In this document: in pieces, positions 25,682-37,600 of the stretch
How the letters are laid out: each line of letters opens with the position of its first letter
Numbering within the stretch: the stretch's first letter is position 1
Assembly (NCBI RefSeq): GCF_040115645.1
Contig: NC_089541.1
Location: forward strand, 5,766,001 to 5,830,000
Direction: 5' to 3'
Source: Euwallacea fornicatus
Lineage: Eukaryota > Arthropoda > Insecta > Coleoptera > Curculionidae
Length of the DNA: 64,000 nt
The notes under the pieces: generated by a model
Databases searched by the model: none
What the model saw: the letters and a program-made list of their open reading frames with translations, nothing else
What the model was told of the DNA's origin: nothing
Program-made: the position numbers and the translations under genes

Positions 25682-28600
25682 TTATCCTATGGAGGAGCTG
25701 GCCATCATGGGTGGAGAGGCACTAGGCACGGCGTCCTCGTCCTCCTCCTCGTCTTCATTGCTGGCCTCTTTCACTTCGTCCACATGGCCCATTAAAGCTC
25801 TGTATTTCTTGGCGATGGCCTCCCAGTCGGTCACGTGCTCAATTCTGGTGGTAACAGCAGATAAACTGAGCTGCGATCCTAAAGGGCTCATCTGGCTGAG
25901 GGAGAAACCTGACATTTCTTTGGGGGCGATCTGTCGACCCTTTTTCACCTTCGAAAGCCATTTTGCACCAGCTTTGGATCTGCAATTATTACATTGTGGT
26001 GATTTTCTTGGTATTGACACGTATTTTCCATTAGATATATTTTTGGTGAAATGTCATGTAGTGAAATATGGATGTATATGTATGGGAATTGCAATGTAGA
26101 CATCATTATTGTTTACTGGATTTTCAATTTTTCAAAATGAGTGCAAATAATGACTCGATTGATCATGGGAAATGGGTGCCTTGAAGCACTTGAAAACAAC
26201 TTTGCTTGCCCTAAGACATGAAACGATTTTCGTGAAACACAACATTGTTAGATCAACATTTTATACATTACGCTTAATTCCCATAATAACAATTACTCAT
26301 CACCATCATTGCTAGGGCAAAATCCATATCACCAGTGCCAAAATTATCACATACCAACCTTGGACTTAATTGAGTGGTTTTCTGAAAACTTCCCATGAGA
26401 TGCACCAAGCTCTGACGCTTCTTCGTTTTGACTAAAACAAAGTCTAATGTTTTCGCCGTTTAGAAAAAGCGATGTTAGCTATTTGGGACCATACTACCTC
26501 TCTTCTTGCATATGTCCACCATGTAGAAAAGCCACGTGGTGATTAGGTTAATGGGAGACGGAGCTGTGGTAGTGCGATGCATGTTCCTGATAAGTTTGCT
26601 CAGACCGAATTTCCATTCTATGTCAGATTGAGCCTAAAATCATCGGTTTGGTATTTAGGTCAAGGGCAATAACGGTTGGAGATTGTAACTTTTGTAGATT
26701 TATGTATCGGGGCAAGTTGACTCAATTTAACATACCGGAACATGGAAGAAGATGGAATGGTTTCAGCGTAGGTTTACTTACTCTATAACTTTCATGTGAG
26801 ATTTTATTGTCATAAATAGTGTAATAGATTCACCCATTTTAGTTGCATTTTGGTCTGGCCAGAAGAATTTGCAAACTCGAAAAAGAAAAATAGAAAGCAG
26901 CTGAAAATACTGATATTGCCTACCAATAGATCTAAAGCTCTCATTTACAGAAACCAATTCGTATTTTGTCATTCCTATTCTTGCGATCTGCCAAAACACC
27001 ACATGTGTAATAATTCTGATAAATGGATGAGGTCCCGGTATCTTTTCTACATAAAAAGTATTTTAAGTATGCGCTACGGAAATCAATGGGGGCATTCGTA
27101 AGCGATTACAGGATAGACGTAATAAACATCAAATATGCAGACGATAGCGTATTGCTGGTTGAGTGCGATGTATGGTCGTTAACATGAACCCTTATTTTCA
27201 CGTGTTTATGTCAGTGGAGTTTCTGACTCATAAGCTGCTGAAGAAAGTAGACGAATCTAAACAGTTTCTGTGCGATGTAGGTAATTTTCTCAGGTAAACC
27301 AAAGTACAACTAAAAATGCTAGGCCTTCGATTATTTTTATCAACAATTGCCCTGCAAAAAACACGTATATACAAGACATATCATGCCTTCATCCCAAAAA
27401 AAACATGCGCAAAAATAAAAATCACATTGAGGCAAAACAAACCACAACGTTGTATCCAAAATGCAAAATGAAGCCTCTTCTATCGGTCAAAACAAAACAA
27501 AAATCAAAATCCGCTTCTAAACCATCTCTCACTAACCAAACTCAAATCAACTTATGTTAGTTACTCTTCATCTAAAACCAAACACGTATGGTTATATTAC
27601 TCATAAGTTATCTACGCCTATTACTACATATACGATTTCTAAATCTACCAAATGCATGTTCATCATCATCATCTAAATTTATCATAATACTCCAACAGTC
27701 TGACGTCTTTTGGTGGAGTATAATCTCTAAAATGTTAAGCTAATTTACAGCTTACTGTCGTTTTTCTCTGTTACTTTCATGACGGAAATGACCGATACAA
27801 GATAATGGGTGAGGCTTGGGTGAATGGTTTGCTACGATGGTCCAGTCCAGAAGAACTGGTGCGCAGTAGCAGCGTGATTTTCATACGATAACGCAGGTGA
27901 TATACTCTTTCTCGGTTTTGGTCAAGGAGAACTGTCTGGATTTGATCACTTGGACATGCAACATTTCTGTGTTATCGTATGGTATCTAAGCGTCAGCAAT
28001 CTAGTGAACATCGGCACGTGTCCTCTCTATCTTGCTGCCTGCCAACCCGTACGTTTGGAGTTTTCTTCTTTTTTTAACTAATGCGCATTAGTCAAATCTC
28101 CAAATGTAGAGTTTCATCCCACGGGGTTACCTGAATACGTTGGTAAGTATCAGTCATCATAGCAATGAGCAGGTTGATCAAGACAACCACCGATACCAGC
28201 ATGTATACGCCAAAGACAATTTTGAACAGTACTTCGGTCCAATACGGCTGGTTATTGTTGTAGTTATTTTTCTGATAGTTCGGTATTTTGAGATTCTCGG
28301 TCGTAGTCTGGCCAAACACGGCAAAAAACAGCAGCTCAAAAGCGCTGACCGGGTTCTTTTGGACTGGAATCGAAAAATATCATAATCAGCAACCGATCGA
28401 CCAGTTGACTATCACGCCACGCCTAGGGCAAGCTTTGAAGAAAAAAAATTATACCCCACGAAAAAGGTAGTTGACTGGTGGACTGGTCGCGTTCCTCAAT
28501 TACCTGAATACGCTGGTAGGTATCCGACATCATAGCAATTAACAAATTAATCAATACGACCACTGAGACCAGCATGTAAATGCCAAAAACCACTTTGAAA

Positions 28601-31600
28601 AGGTTGTCCGTCCATGGGGGCCTCCAATATTGGGAGCCTTTGCGCGGTTTCACGGTCAGTTCGTCGTAGGTTGTCTGACCGAAAACGGCGAAAAACAGCA
28701 GTTCGAAGGCCAGCAATGGGTTCATGGTCACTGAGAACATTCGGAGAGGTAATCAGTTATATTGCTGACAAAGATGGGGCGACCTATAGCGATTAGTATG
28801 TAACTATGTCAAAGACTAACATGCGCTGAGCAAGGACAACAGTCGGGAAAGCGTTTTTGCCAAAGTAAGTTTATGAATCAATTAGCCAAATCATCTCCTG
28901 CAAGTCCAAATGACGGCTAGTGCAAAGGCATAAAGGCATATAGGGTCAATAAATCAAGACCTCAGTAAGGTAAAATTGACTATCCCCCAAGGCCAAAAAT
29001 CTCTCCTGCTGGCAACTTTACCAAGAGGACAACATCTTTGCGAACCTTCAAATAAAAGCAGTTTCCTGGTTTCTGTAGAAATCATTTTTTAGATAAAGTT
29101 GGCAGTATACTGATCTAGTAGATACAGAAAGAAATAAAGAGATCGTTAAATGGAACAAGATTAAGAATACTTAGCGCAATAATGCGAAAACAAATTCTTA
29201 TAAATAGAGATCCTAATCTTTTTATATGTAATTAAGTTTAAGGAAACTTTGCGAGTCTTCTCTTGGAAGAAAAAGTTTCCCAATTAAAACTCCTTGTTTG
29301 TATGAAATAGGAAATTTTTAGTTGCCAGTTTATAAGCCAATCGCCCTCCTTTTCTACCTTCTATAGAGTTCTGATCAGATCATCAGTTGAGAACTAATTT
29401 TTAAAATTTCAAAACCGCGAAATTGCGTGTATTCTAATTATCTAAAAATGACTTGATTCAATAGAGTGAACACTGACAAATAACACTGATTTTTTCGAGT
29501 TTTGACCTTATCATAAGAGCTTTGAATATAATCATTTGATTTGCAGAACTGAGCTCCAGGTAATAAAGCTTCAAGTCTCCGGCAAATATTAGTGCTAAAA
29601 AAATCTTGTAATTTATCCAATTTGAGAAATTGGCCTGGGGTAGGATAGTTAATGATGAGCTAATGAACTGGTACGTAATACAAAAAATATGCTCACTCCG
29701 CCTCTGTAATAAGTTTACTATTTTTATAATGAATTTGGTTTTATCTAATTATGTAAATGATCTTTTGACTACTAGTGGCCCTTACTTTGGCAAACACAAT
29801 TCGATCTGATACAATTATGATGGACAGACAATCTAACATACCTACTAACATGAGACAAATCACCATACCGGGTAACCCAAATCGAATGTGCATAATCAGG
29901 TCTCAGTTATTATTATCGATAGATATTTGATATTTGGAACATCAGCATGATATAATAGAATAAAGACTTCTTTAGTGGCAAATATAATATATGATTTTAT
30001 ACTTGAACGCAATTTCTACCAACTCTTGTAATTTAATTAATAAATTAAATTTTTTAATTCATGATAAAAATTTGATTCAGTTTGATAATGACATTACCAA
30101 TACTCAAACCCTAATTTTCTATTAAAAAAAGAAGTAAATTTGAATGTTTCACTTATTTCTCAGTACCCTGAGCAGGAGAACATGATTGAAAAATTTAATT
30201 TAAGTTCTTTTTTAACTGAGCATCATATTTTCTTATTATTAGTGCTTTTATCAAACTTTACTCATTGAATTCAGGTAATAAACATTATTTAGTTATTTTC
30301 ATGATGTCATATTAATGCTCCAAATTTAATATCCCTCTCTATAATAATAATTGAAATGGAACCATGTACACTCGATTTGGGTGACCCAGTATAACATATG
30401 AATTCAAGGGAAAAGAAAAGCAGCTTTGGGTTTAGCAATTTAATGATACAATAATGCTCGAACAACTTTAAAGCCCTTAAAACAATGCAAATGGGGGGGG
30501 GGGGGGAGGTATACAGGTGTACATAAATGGGGGTTCCCATATCGTCACGAAAACGCCACACGAGCTGCCTAAGTGGACAGATCACAACTATATAAATTCA
30601 GACAAAATTGAGACATGGACAAAAATCTCTAAAAACGACAAAAACAGCTCCACACACAACTACAGCGTCTTACTGCCATCCAGCTCTAGTCGGGGCCTCT
30701 TTGAGCACCTACGTTTCGAACCGAAGCATTCGGCGTCTTCGCCTATTTCATTCAATTCATATATAAATGTCCAAGGAAAAACGACTATAAGTAAATAACA
30801 AAAATAACGAACTCACCATCTTCAAATGGCTTTCTATCCAGGGGTTTTTTCCCTCCGAAAGGTTGATTTAATGCTACAAATTGCATTGAAAAACCAAAGA
30901 CAAAGATGGCTAATACTGCCAAAAATCTTGCCAAGTCTTTCATCAAGTTTCCTAAAAATCCCCAAGAAAAAATTATGGATTCGCATTATTTAGTAACACA
31001 TACCAATGATGATAGCCCAAGGGCCGAATAGGTAATGGAATGATAGAAAGTCGAGGATCTGTACACATGCAAGCAGGAAACTGAGGGCAAACAGTTGATT
31101 CCTGCAGTACATTAACGTGGGCCAGTGGCGTTGCTCAACGAAAAGCAAACCTGTCAAATGGGTGGCCACCCCAAATATGCTGAAGAGCAGCACAGAAATT
31201 TTAATCCACCCTAATCCGCTTTTGTCGCTAGGATTTGTCAGCTCGAACAGTAACAACCCACTTAGCCACACCAATAGAATCCACTCATACCTACAAAATA
31301 ACCATGTCCGAAATAGGTTTAAGATACAACAGAAACTCACCAATAGGGGATCATACTAATACGATTGATGGTTGGGTATGGAGGGGTGATGCCCACCACT
31401 AACAGAAAGATCATGAGGTAAATGTGGGAGGTGAGGTATGACATGAATTTGATTATAGGCACTTTATAATACTTATGACCTAGAGGGAGGGTGAAGACTA
31501 TCCAGACTGGAGGGCAGATTATGAACAACACGAAAAGAAGCAGGGTACGCCATGCCGTCCACGTGAGGGCGCCTCTCCAGAGTTCCTGGAAGTTTTGGTC

Positions 31601-34600
31601 AATACCTCAAATATTGTTTGATAAATAATTCTGATTACAAGTCAATCTTACCTGGAGATAGCGCTGAACAACTGTATGAGCAATTACTTCCTTTTGTTCA
31701 TTTTCAATAAGTACATCCAGAAATTCCACGTTTCTTCTATCCGTGGCTGTCAGGACTTTGCCGGCTGAATCTGCTCCAGCAGCTTCAATAATATTTCGAA
31801 ATTTTAGTCTTCTTAAAAGAAATTTTCGAAAAGAATTGATACCTAGAGCCAATAATTCAGTGGCCATGCCCTCACAGAATTTTCCAGCAGCTATCAAATC
31901 TTTAGCTCTCTCTTTCTCCTTGTTTGAGAGAACGATTAAAATATTGGAGAGTTTGGCAGCAGTATCTACAGGTGCTGGAGATACCAGGACGAATTCTTCT
32001 ATGGGGCGATTGTTGTGGTTTTTGGAACACACCATCAAGTTGTACACAAACCTGATGAAAGAATAAGTTTACCTAAGAGAGATATAGAAGATGGAATGTA
32101 TCCTGCCACTCTTGCGGAAAAACATCCTGAAGTTTCTAACAGCTTCATCGAGAACACAAACTTTTCCTAGCACTGTGAGATTTAAAGCGACAAAGTTATA
32201 GCAGGTCTTACTTCCGATCCTCCATCAAAGCATAGGTATCATGATCCTTGGTCATCAAGTACTCTAAAACACTGTGATGGCCTTCAGAGGCTGCGAACCA
32301 TATTGGTACTGCACCTAAGTTAGTCTGGGTCTTCGGAGAAGCTCCTGATTCGACTAGAAGCTTCACCACCTCCACATATCCAGCCCTGGAAGCGCAATGA
32401 AGTGGAGTCCAGCTGTTTCGGTCTGCAGCGTTGATTTCAGCTCCTTGACCTAAAGAAGAAAATTGGTAGATCAATATGATGCGTTGATCGTTGAAGTTGT
32501 ACATTTAAATTCGAAGATGATTAAAAATGCCAAGAATAATTTCATCAGAAATATTATTGTTGTTGGAGCGATGGAATAAATACATGTTAAGTTTTTATCA
32601 CATTTTATGGAGACTATAGACAACAAAAGTTCTCTAGAGAAGATCTCATATCGTATTATTATCTTAGAAAAGAACATCTATAATATAAATTATAATTCGG
32701 AAAAATTCTTAATTTGCTCTTACCTAATAATACTTCAACCATCTGGTAATGACCATGAGTGGCGGCTATATGAAGCCCAGTTTTTCCGTGCCTGTCTTTG
32801 CTTTCTAACAACTCTGCTGATCGACTCAGAAGTAATCCCACTACGGTTACATGACCACCGTAGCACGCCAAATGCATTGGATTATACCCCTAAATTATGA
32901 CCCACCCTTAGTAACAATAAAATTTGACAATTACATCTGGGAACAACTCAGAAAAAAGACATTATTTCTAGAGAGTACTACCTTGAATAGATTGACCCTG
33001 AGGACCTTCTTTAGCGCAGTAGTTTAACAAACAGCTAAAATTACTCTTTCCTAACCTAAGAGTAAACTTACATTTTCATGGGTTGCTGCATCCACCTGAA
33101 CCCCTGCAGAATTCAGCAACAACCGGACCACATTCTCCTTCCCAGAAAAGGAAGCCAAATGCAAAGGAGTCATTCCGGATTCATTTCCGAGAGCGGGTAC
33201 CAAAGAGGCACCATTTGGTGAATCTGATTTGACAGTTCCAGGAACATGAGTTAGTAGCTCCCGCACTGTGTCTGCTTGTCCAAAATATGCAGCTACGTGA
33301 AGGGGCGTTACTCCTAATTTTTTGCTAGTAACTCTCAAGTTATTGGAGGAGCGGAGGACCTCCAAAACTTGCAAGTGTCCATGCTGTGCTGCCAGATGGA
33401 CCGCAGTAAATCCTCCTAAAAATTTCAAAAAATTATACAGCAGAGTATCTTGAAATTTTAAGGAGTTACCCTTATTTTCATCAGTAACAGAGGCCCCAGC
33501 TCTGACTAGAGCCTTGACAACTTCCGCGTGGCCTCCTTCAGCAGCCATTTGTAAGGGGGTTGCATCGGTTACTTTATTTCTTGCTGATATGACACCCTAA
33601 AAGAGAATTTAATTTAGGTCAGGGACAGAGTTCGATCCTCAGAAGAATGAGAATTTTTTCCATTTTGAATTATAACGCTGCTTTTCCCAATTAAGATCAG
33701 TGGCGTAGCACCCGACTCCTTAAAATATTCATGAACATGGATTTTTAAGGTCTAAAAATTTCGAATCTTTTAAACAAAAATTTGATTTAAATAAGATAAA
33801 GATTGACTCTAGATTTATCACCTGTCTATCAAATTTCATCAGTTCTTCGATAACAGTCACACTTCCTTGAGCTGCTGCGATATGGGCGCAAGTATTCCCA
33901 TGTTTCGTGGTAGCCATCACCAAGCTGGGATGCTGTTGTAGAAAAAGTTTGGCAACTTCGGAAAAATTGTTTTGGCAAGCGGCATGAATGGGTTTCTGAC
34001 CATCCTCATCTACAATTAAGGAAGGCCACTGTCACCATTAAAACCGTAATAAAGATTAGGTAACGTTTAAGTAAGGGCCACTAGAGCGACGTATTGGTAA
34101 TTTTACCAAGAAGTTCTCTTCCTTCGATACCTTACAAAAAACAGAAATAAAATATACCACTTGAATTTTTTGGTTTCTATAGAAACTATGTTGTAAGTAA
34201 AGTTACTAAAATATTTTGATGAATTAAGACTTGCAAAAGTGGTTTATGAGAACGGCGTCATCAACAATTAATGTTCTTAGAAAAATATGTTGTAAAAAAA
34301 TCTGTTTTATGTACCTGTGGCATCAATATCAGCTCCCAGTTCAAGAAGAAGTTTGCAGACTTCAATCTGGCCAGCACCAGCAGCTAAATGTAGAGGTGTC
34401 TGTTTCTTCAGGGTTAGAATATCTATGACCGCATTATGATCTTTAATCAGGAACTTTACGAGGTGGACATAACCGTTTAAGGCAGCAAGATGCAGAGCTA
34501 TAAAATAAAACTCAATTTAGTCGATTCTGCAATTACGTTATACCTCATCTTTTTACCTGTCCGACCATTCCTAGATTTTGAGTTTATAAAGGCTTTATTA

Positions 34601-37600
34601 GTCAGCAATGAGTCGCAAACGTGGAGATATCCATGCTCTGCTGCCAAATGTAGGGCTGATCTTCCATCTGAGTCGAACACATCTACCCTGGCATGATTTG
34701 CCAGTAAGTTGTTCACCAAATCAATGTGACCTGAAAAAGAATTGTTAACAATTCTCCTCTAATGTTGCAGAGAAATCAGCATAAAGGCTGATAAAGTTAC
34801 CAGATCATTTAGATAATATTGAAGATAGATCTAATAGCTTTAAGTCCATTACCTTTGTGTGAGGCGATCAATAATGGTGTCCAACCATTGGCGTTTTGTC
34901 TATTTAAGGCCTTTTGGGAATCAGTCGGACTCATGTGTGCAATCATTTCTAGTAAAACATCGTTGTTACCAGCAGAAGCGACTAAATGAAAGGCAGTTTC
35001 ATGTTGTTTAGTCTGCAGTTTTACATCTGCTCCATTTTCAAGTAGAAGCTTAACCACTTCCCTGATGACAAAAAAATATATATTTTTTTTAAGTTGCAAT
35101 TAATTTATAAACTTTACCTGTCTGAATTCGGAGTTTCAACTTCATTTTTGATCACCGTACAAACATAGTGAAGAGCGCTTTCATCATTTTCCGTGAGTTC
35201 ATTCACGTACTGTGAAGCAGCAGATTCTCCCCTTTTCTCTTTTACATAATTTATCAAATGGGTGACGACATCAGGCCGGCAGTTTCTACTAGCAAGATGC
35301 AGGGGGGTTTCTCCCTTCTATTAAAAAAATACAGGAAATTGGAAAAACAAATAGTGAATAACCTTTTTCCTTTTTATTGAAACTCATTATCTCCAAAATT
35401 TTCATTAAAAGTTTTTGGAACTTTGACATAAAGCATTATGAACAGACCAGAAAAGAACATTTAATTCACGAAATGATATTAGCTAAAAAACAAAATATTA
35501 ATAGAAAGATAAGAGAAAGAGAATACATAAATAACACCGACAGGCAAACAAAAGAAAAAATACACATACAACGCACATAGCCAGAAACCAAAAAAATGCG
35601 TGAGAATAGTAGAAAGTGTGATAAAGGATACTAGAAAATAGAAAAGGAAAATAGTAGATAATGACAGCCAAAATGTTAAAGCTATGTAAAAACATTACGA
35701 GTGTGAAAAGACGCTCCAACTTACTTTATGGAAGGCTGATGATATCTAAAAATAAACGATTCTATTAACTATTCTAACATTGAACTAAGACAGAACAGTG
35801 TTGTGTATAGTTTGATTGTATGTGCTGGAAATTTCTAAAATGATTTTAAACCTCATAAAAAAATTGTGCAAACTGTATGTTCACTAGTTAAGACGGATAT
35901 AAAGTCAATTGCAGTGTCTTCTGTCTTCGTTTTGAAATTACCACTTTTTAACGTCTTTGACCAGCAAAGGGCGGACAAATTTTTTCATGTTTATAAATAT
36001 TATTCGAAATAAAAAAAAATCATTTGAGTCGCTTTGAATTAGCTTTAGAGATTCAAGCTAATTGAAATTCCTACTCAGAAAAATAAATAGTCATAAGAGT
36101 ATATAGCTGAAATTCGGAATGTACCTTAAATTGGTTATTTTTACTATTTTTGAAGAAATTCTTTTATTTCCTATTGTCCAGAAAAATATCAACTGTAACT
36201 TGGAATTAATTTTCGTAGCAACACTCAAATTTTCTATGGAAACTGGGTTCATGTTTAAAATAGTCCCAAATTATTACTAGACTATTATATTTAGCATGAA
36301 GCTCGTTTCCAAAGAAACCACGATTCTAGTGAATATCCGGGCTCAATTTAAAGGTTTCGACGGAAAATAACTTATAATTAAAATAGACAGGATATCCACA
36401 ACTTAACCCTTAGAAGCACGTAATTGACTGGCACTTTTGCGATCGATATCATCATCATCATCATCATCATCATCCTCATCACTTTCCTACCTTATTTTTA
36501 TACTGTGGATCACCTCCATCTTCCAACAAAAGCAGCATCGTTTGCAAATTCCCGTATTTAGCAGCAACGTGAACTGGAGTGTTCCCATCATGAGTAGCAA
36601 TATTAGGGCCGGCACCCGATTTCAACAGCATTAAAGCGCATTTTTCCCCATCTTTCACCCGCGCCGCAATATGTAATGCAGTTTCCTTCATCTTACCACC
36701 TAAAAGTATGCTCACCATGAAAATGTTGCCTTTAGTTTGCCCCTAAACACACCTCTAACATGCACATCTGCCCCATATCCCAACAGAGTCTCCACTACTA
36801 ATGGTTTGCACGATTCTACGGCAATGTGCAAAGCCGTGTAATTGTCCTTAAAATCAAAAAATGTTTTTAATAATAGCTATGATGAGAACATAAGGATACG
36901 TACGTTAGTGGTAACATCCACCTTCTCTCCTTTCTGTAGCAACGTATTGATAATCCCGACATGTCCATATCTGGCTGCAGTGTGGATGCTTCTGGCCCCG
37001 TCCTATGAAATCATACAAAACGATTGCGGTTGAGAATTTTCTAACAAGTTCAATCCTACTTTAAACAACCATGGAGGATCTATGAGCTCTATTTCAACAT
37101 CACCAGAAGGTGGCAACATCTTCTTAGCCCAAATTTTGACTAACTAAACTGACACTCACTTATCGCCCAACGCTCTAGGCGTAAGAAACTGAGTTATACA
37201 ACCGTTGTTTTTGAATGCCGCAAGGGGTGATTTGTCGGAACAGCTCTCCTGTAGTGACACAAACTAAATTACCATCGTTCAGGCTAAAATTAGCCCCTAA
37301 TTAATACATGAAGTCTAAAATATTCGCATAAAATATGCCATAGTAACAAAGTCGTAAAATGACGACAGGTTTTATTTTCAAATGAAGGTATAAAAGTGTA
37401 TTTATAAAATAATTTGAATATGGCTATAAATACAACTTACCTTGTTTGGCATGTGTAAGTAGACTCCCTTCTTGAATAACATCATAGCGCAATCTGCGTG
37501 GCCGTTCAAAGACGCAATATGCATTAAGGTCGAACCATCTTTGGTTCGTTCGAAAATGCTTGCTTTAAATTTGTCAGCCAAAAGTTCTAGAAAAGGGTTA

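Noticed and set aside
25581..26099. 172-codon plus-strand frame over the nompC C terminus.
   Set aside because: It is the antisense shadow of the acidic, serine-rich last nompC exon.
32073..32135. A 63-base in-frame minus-strand stretch in a nompC intron (NFRMFFRKSGRIHSIFYISL) that looked like a cassette exon.
   Set aside because: The intron left between it and the next exon would be only 21 bases, too short to splice, although the peptide looks coding-like.
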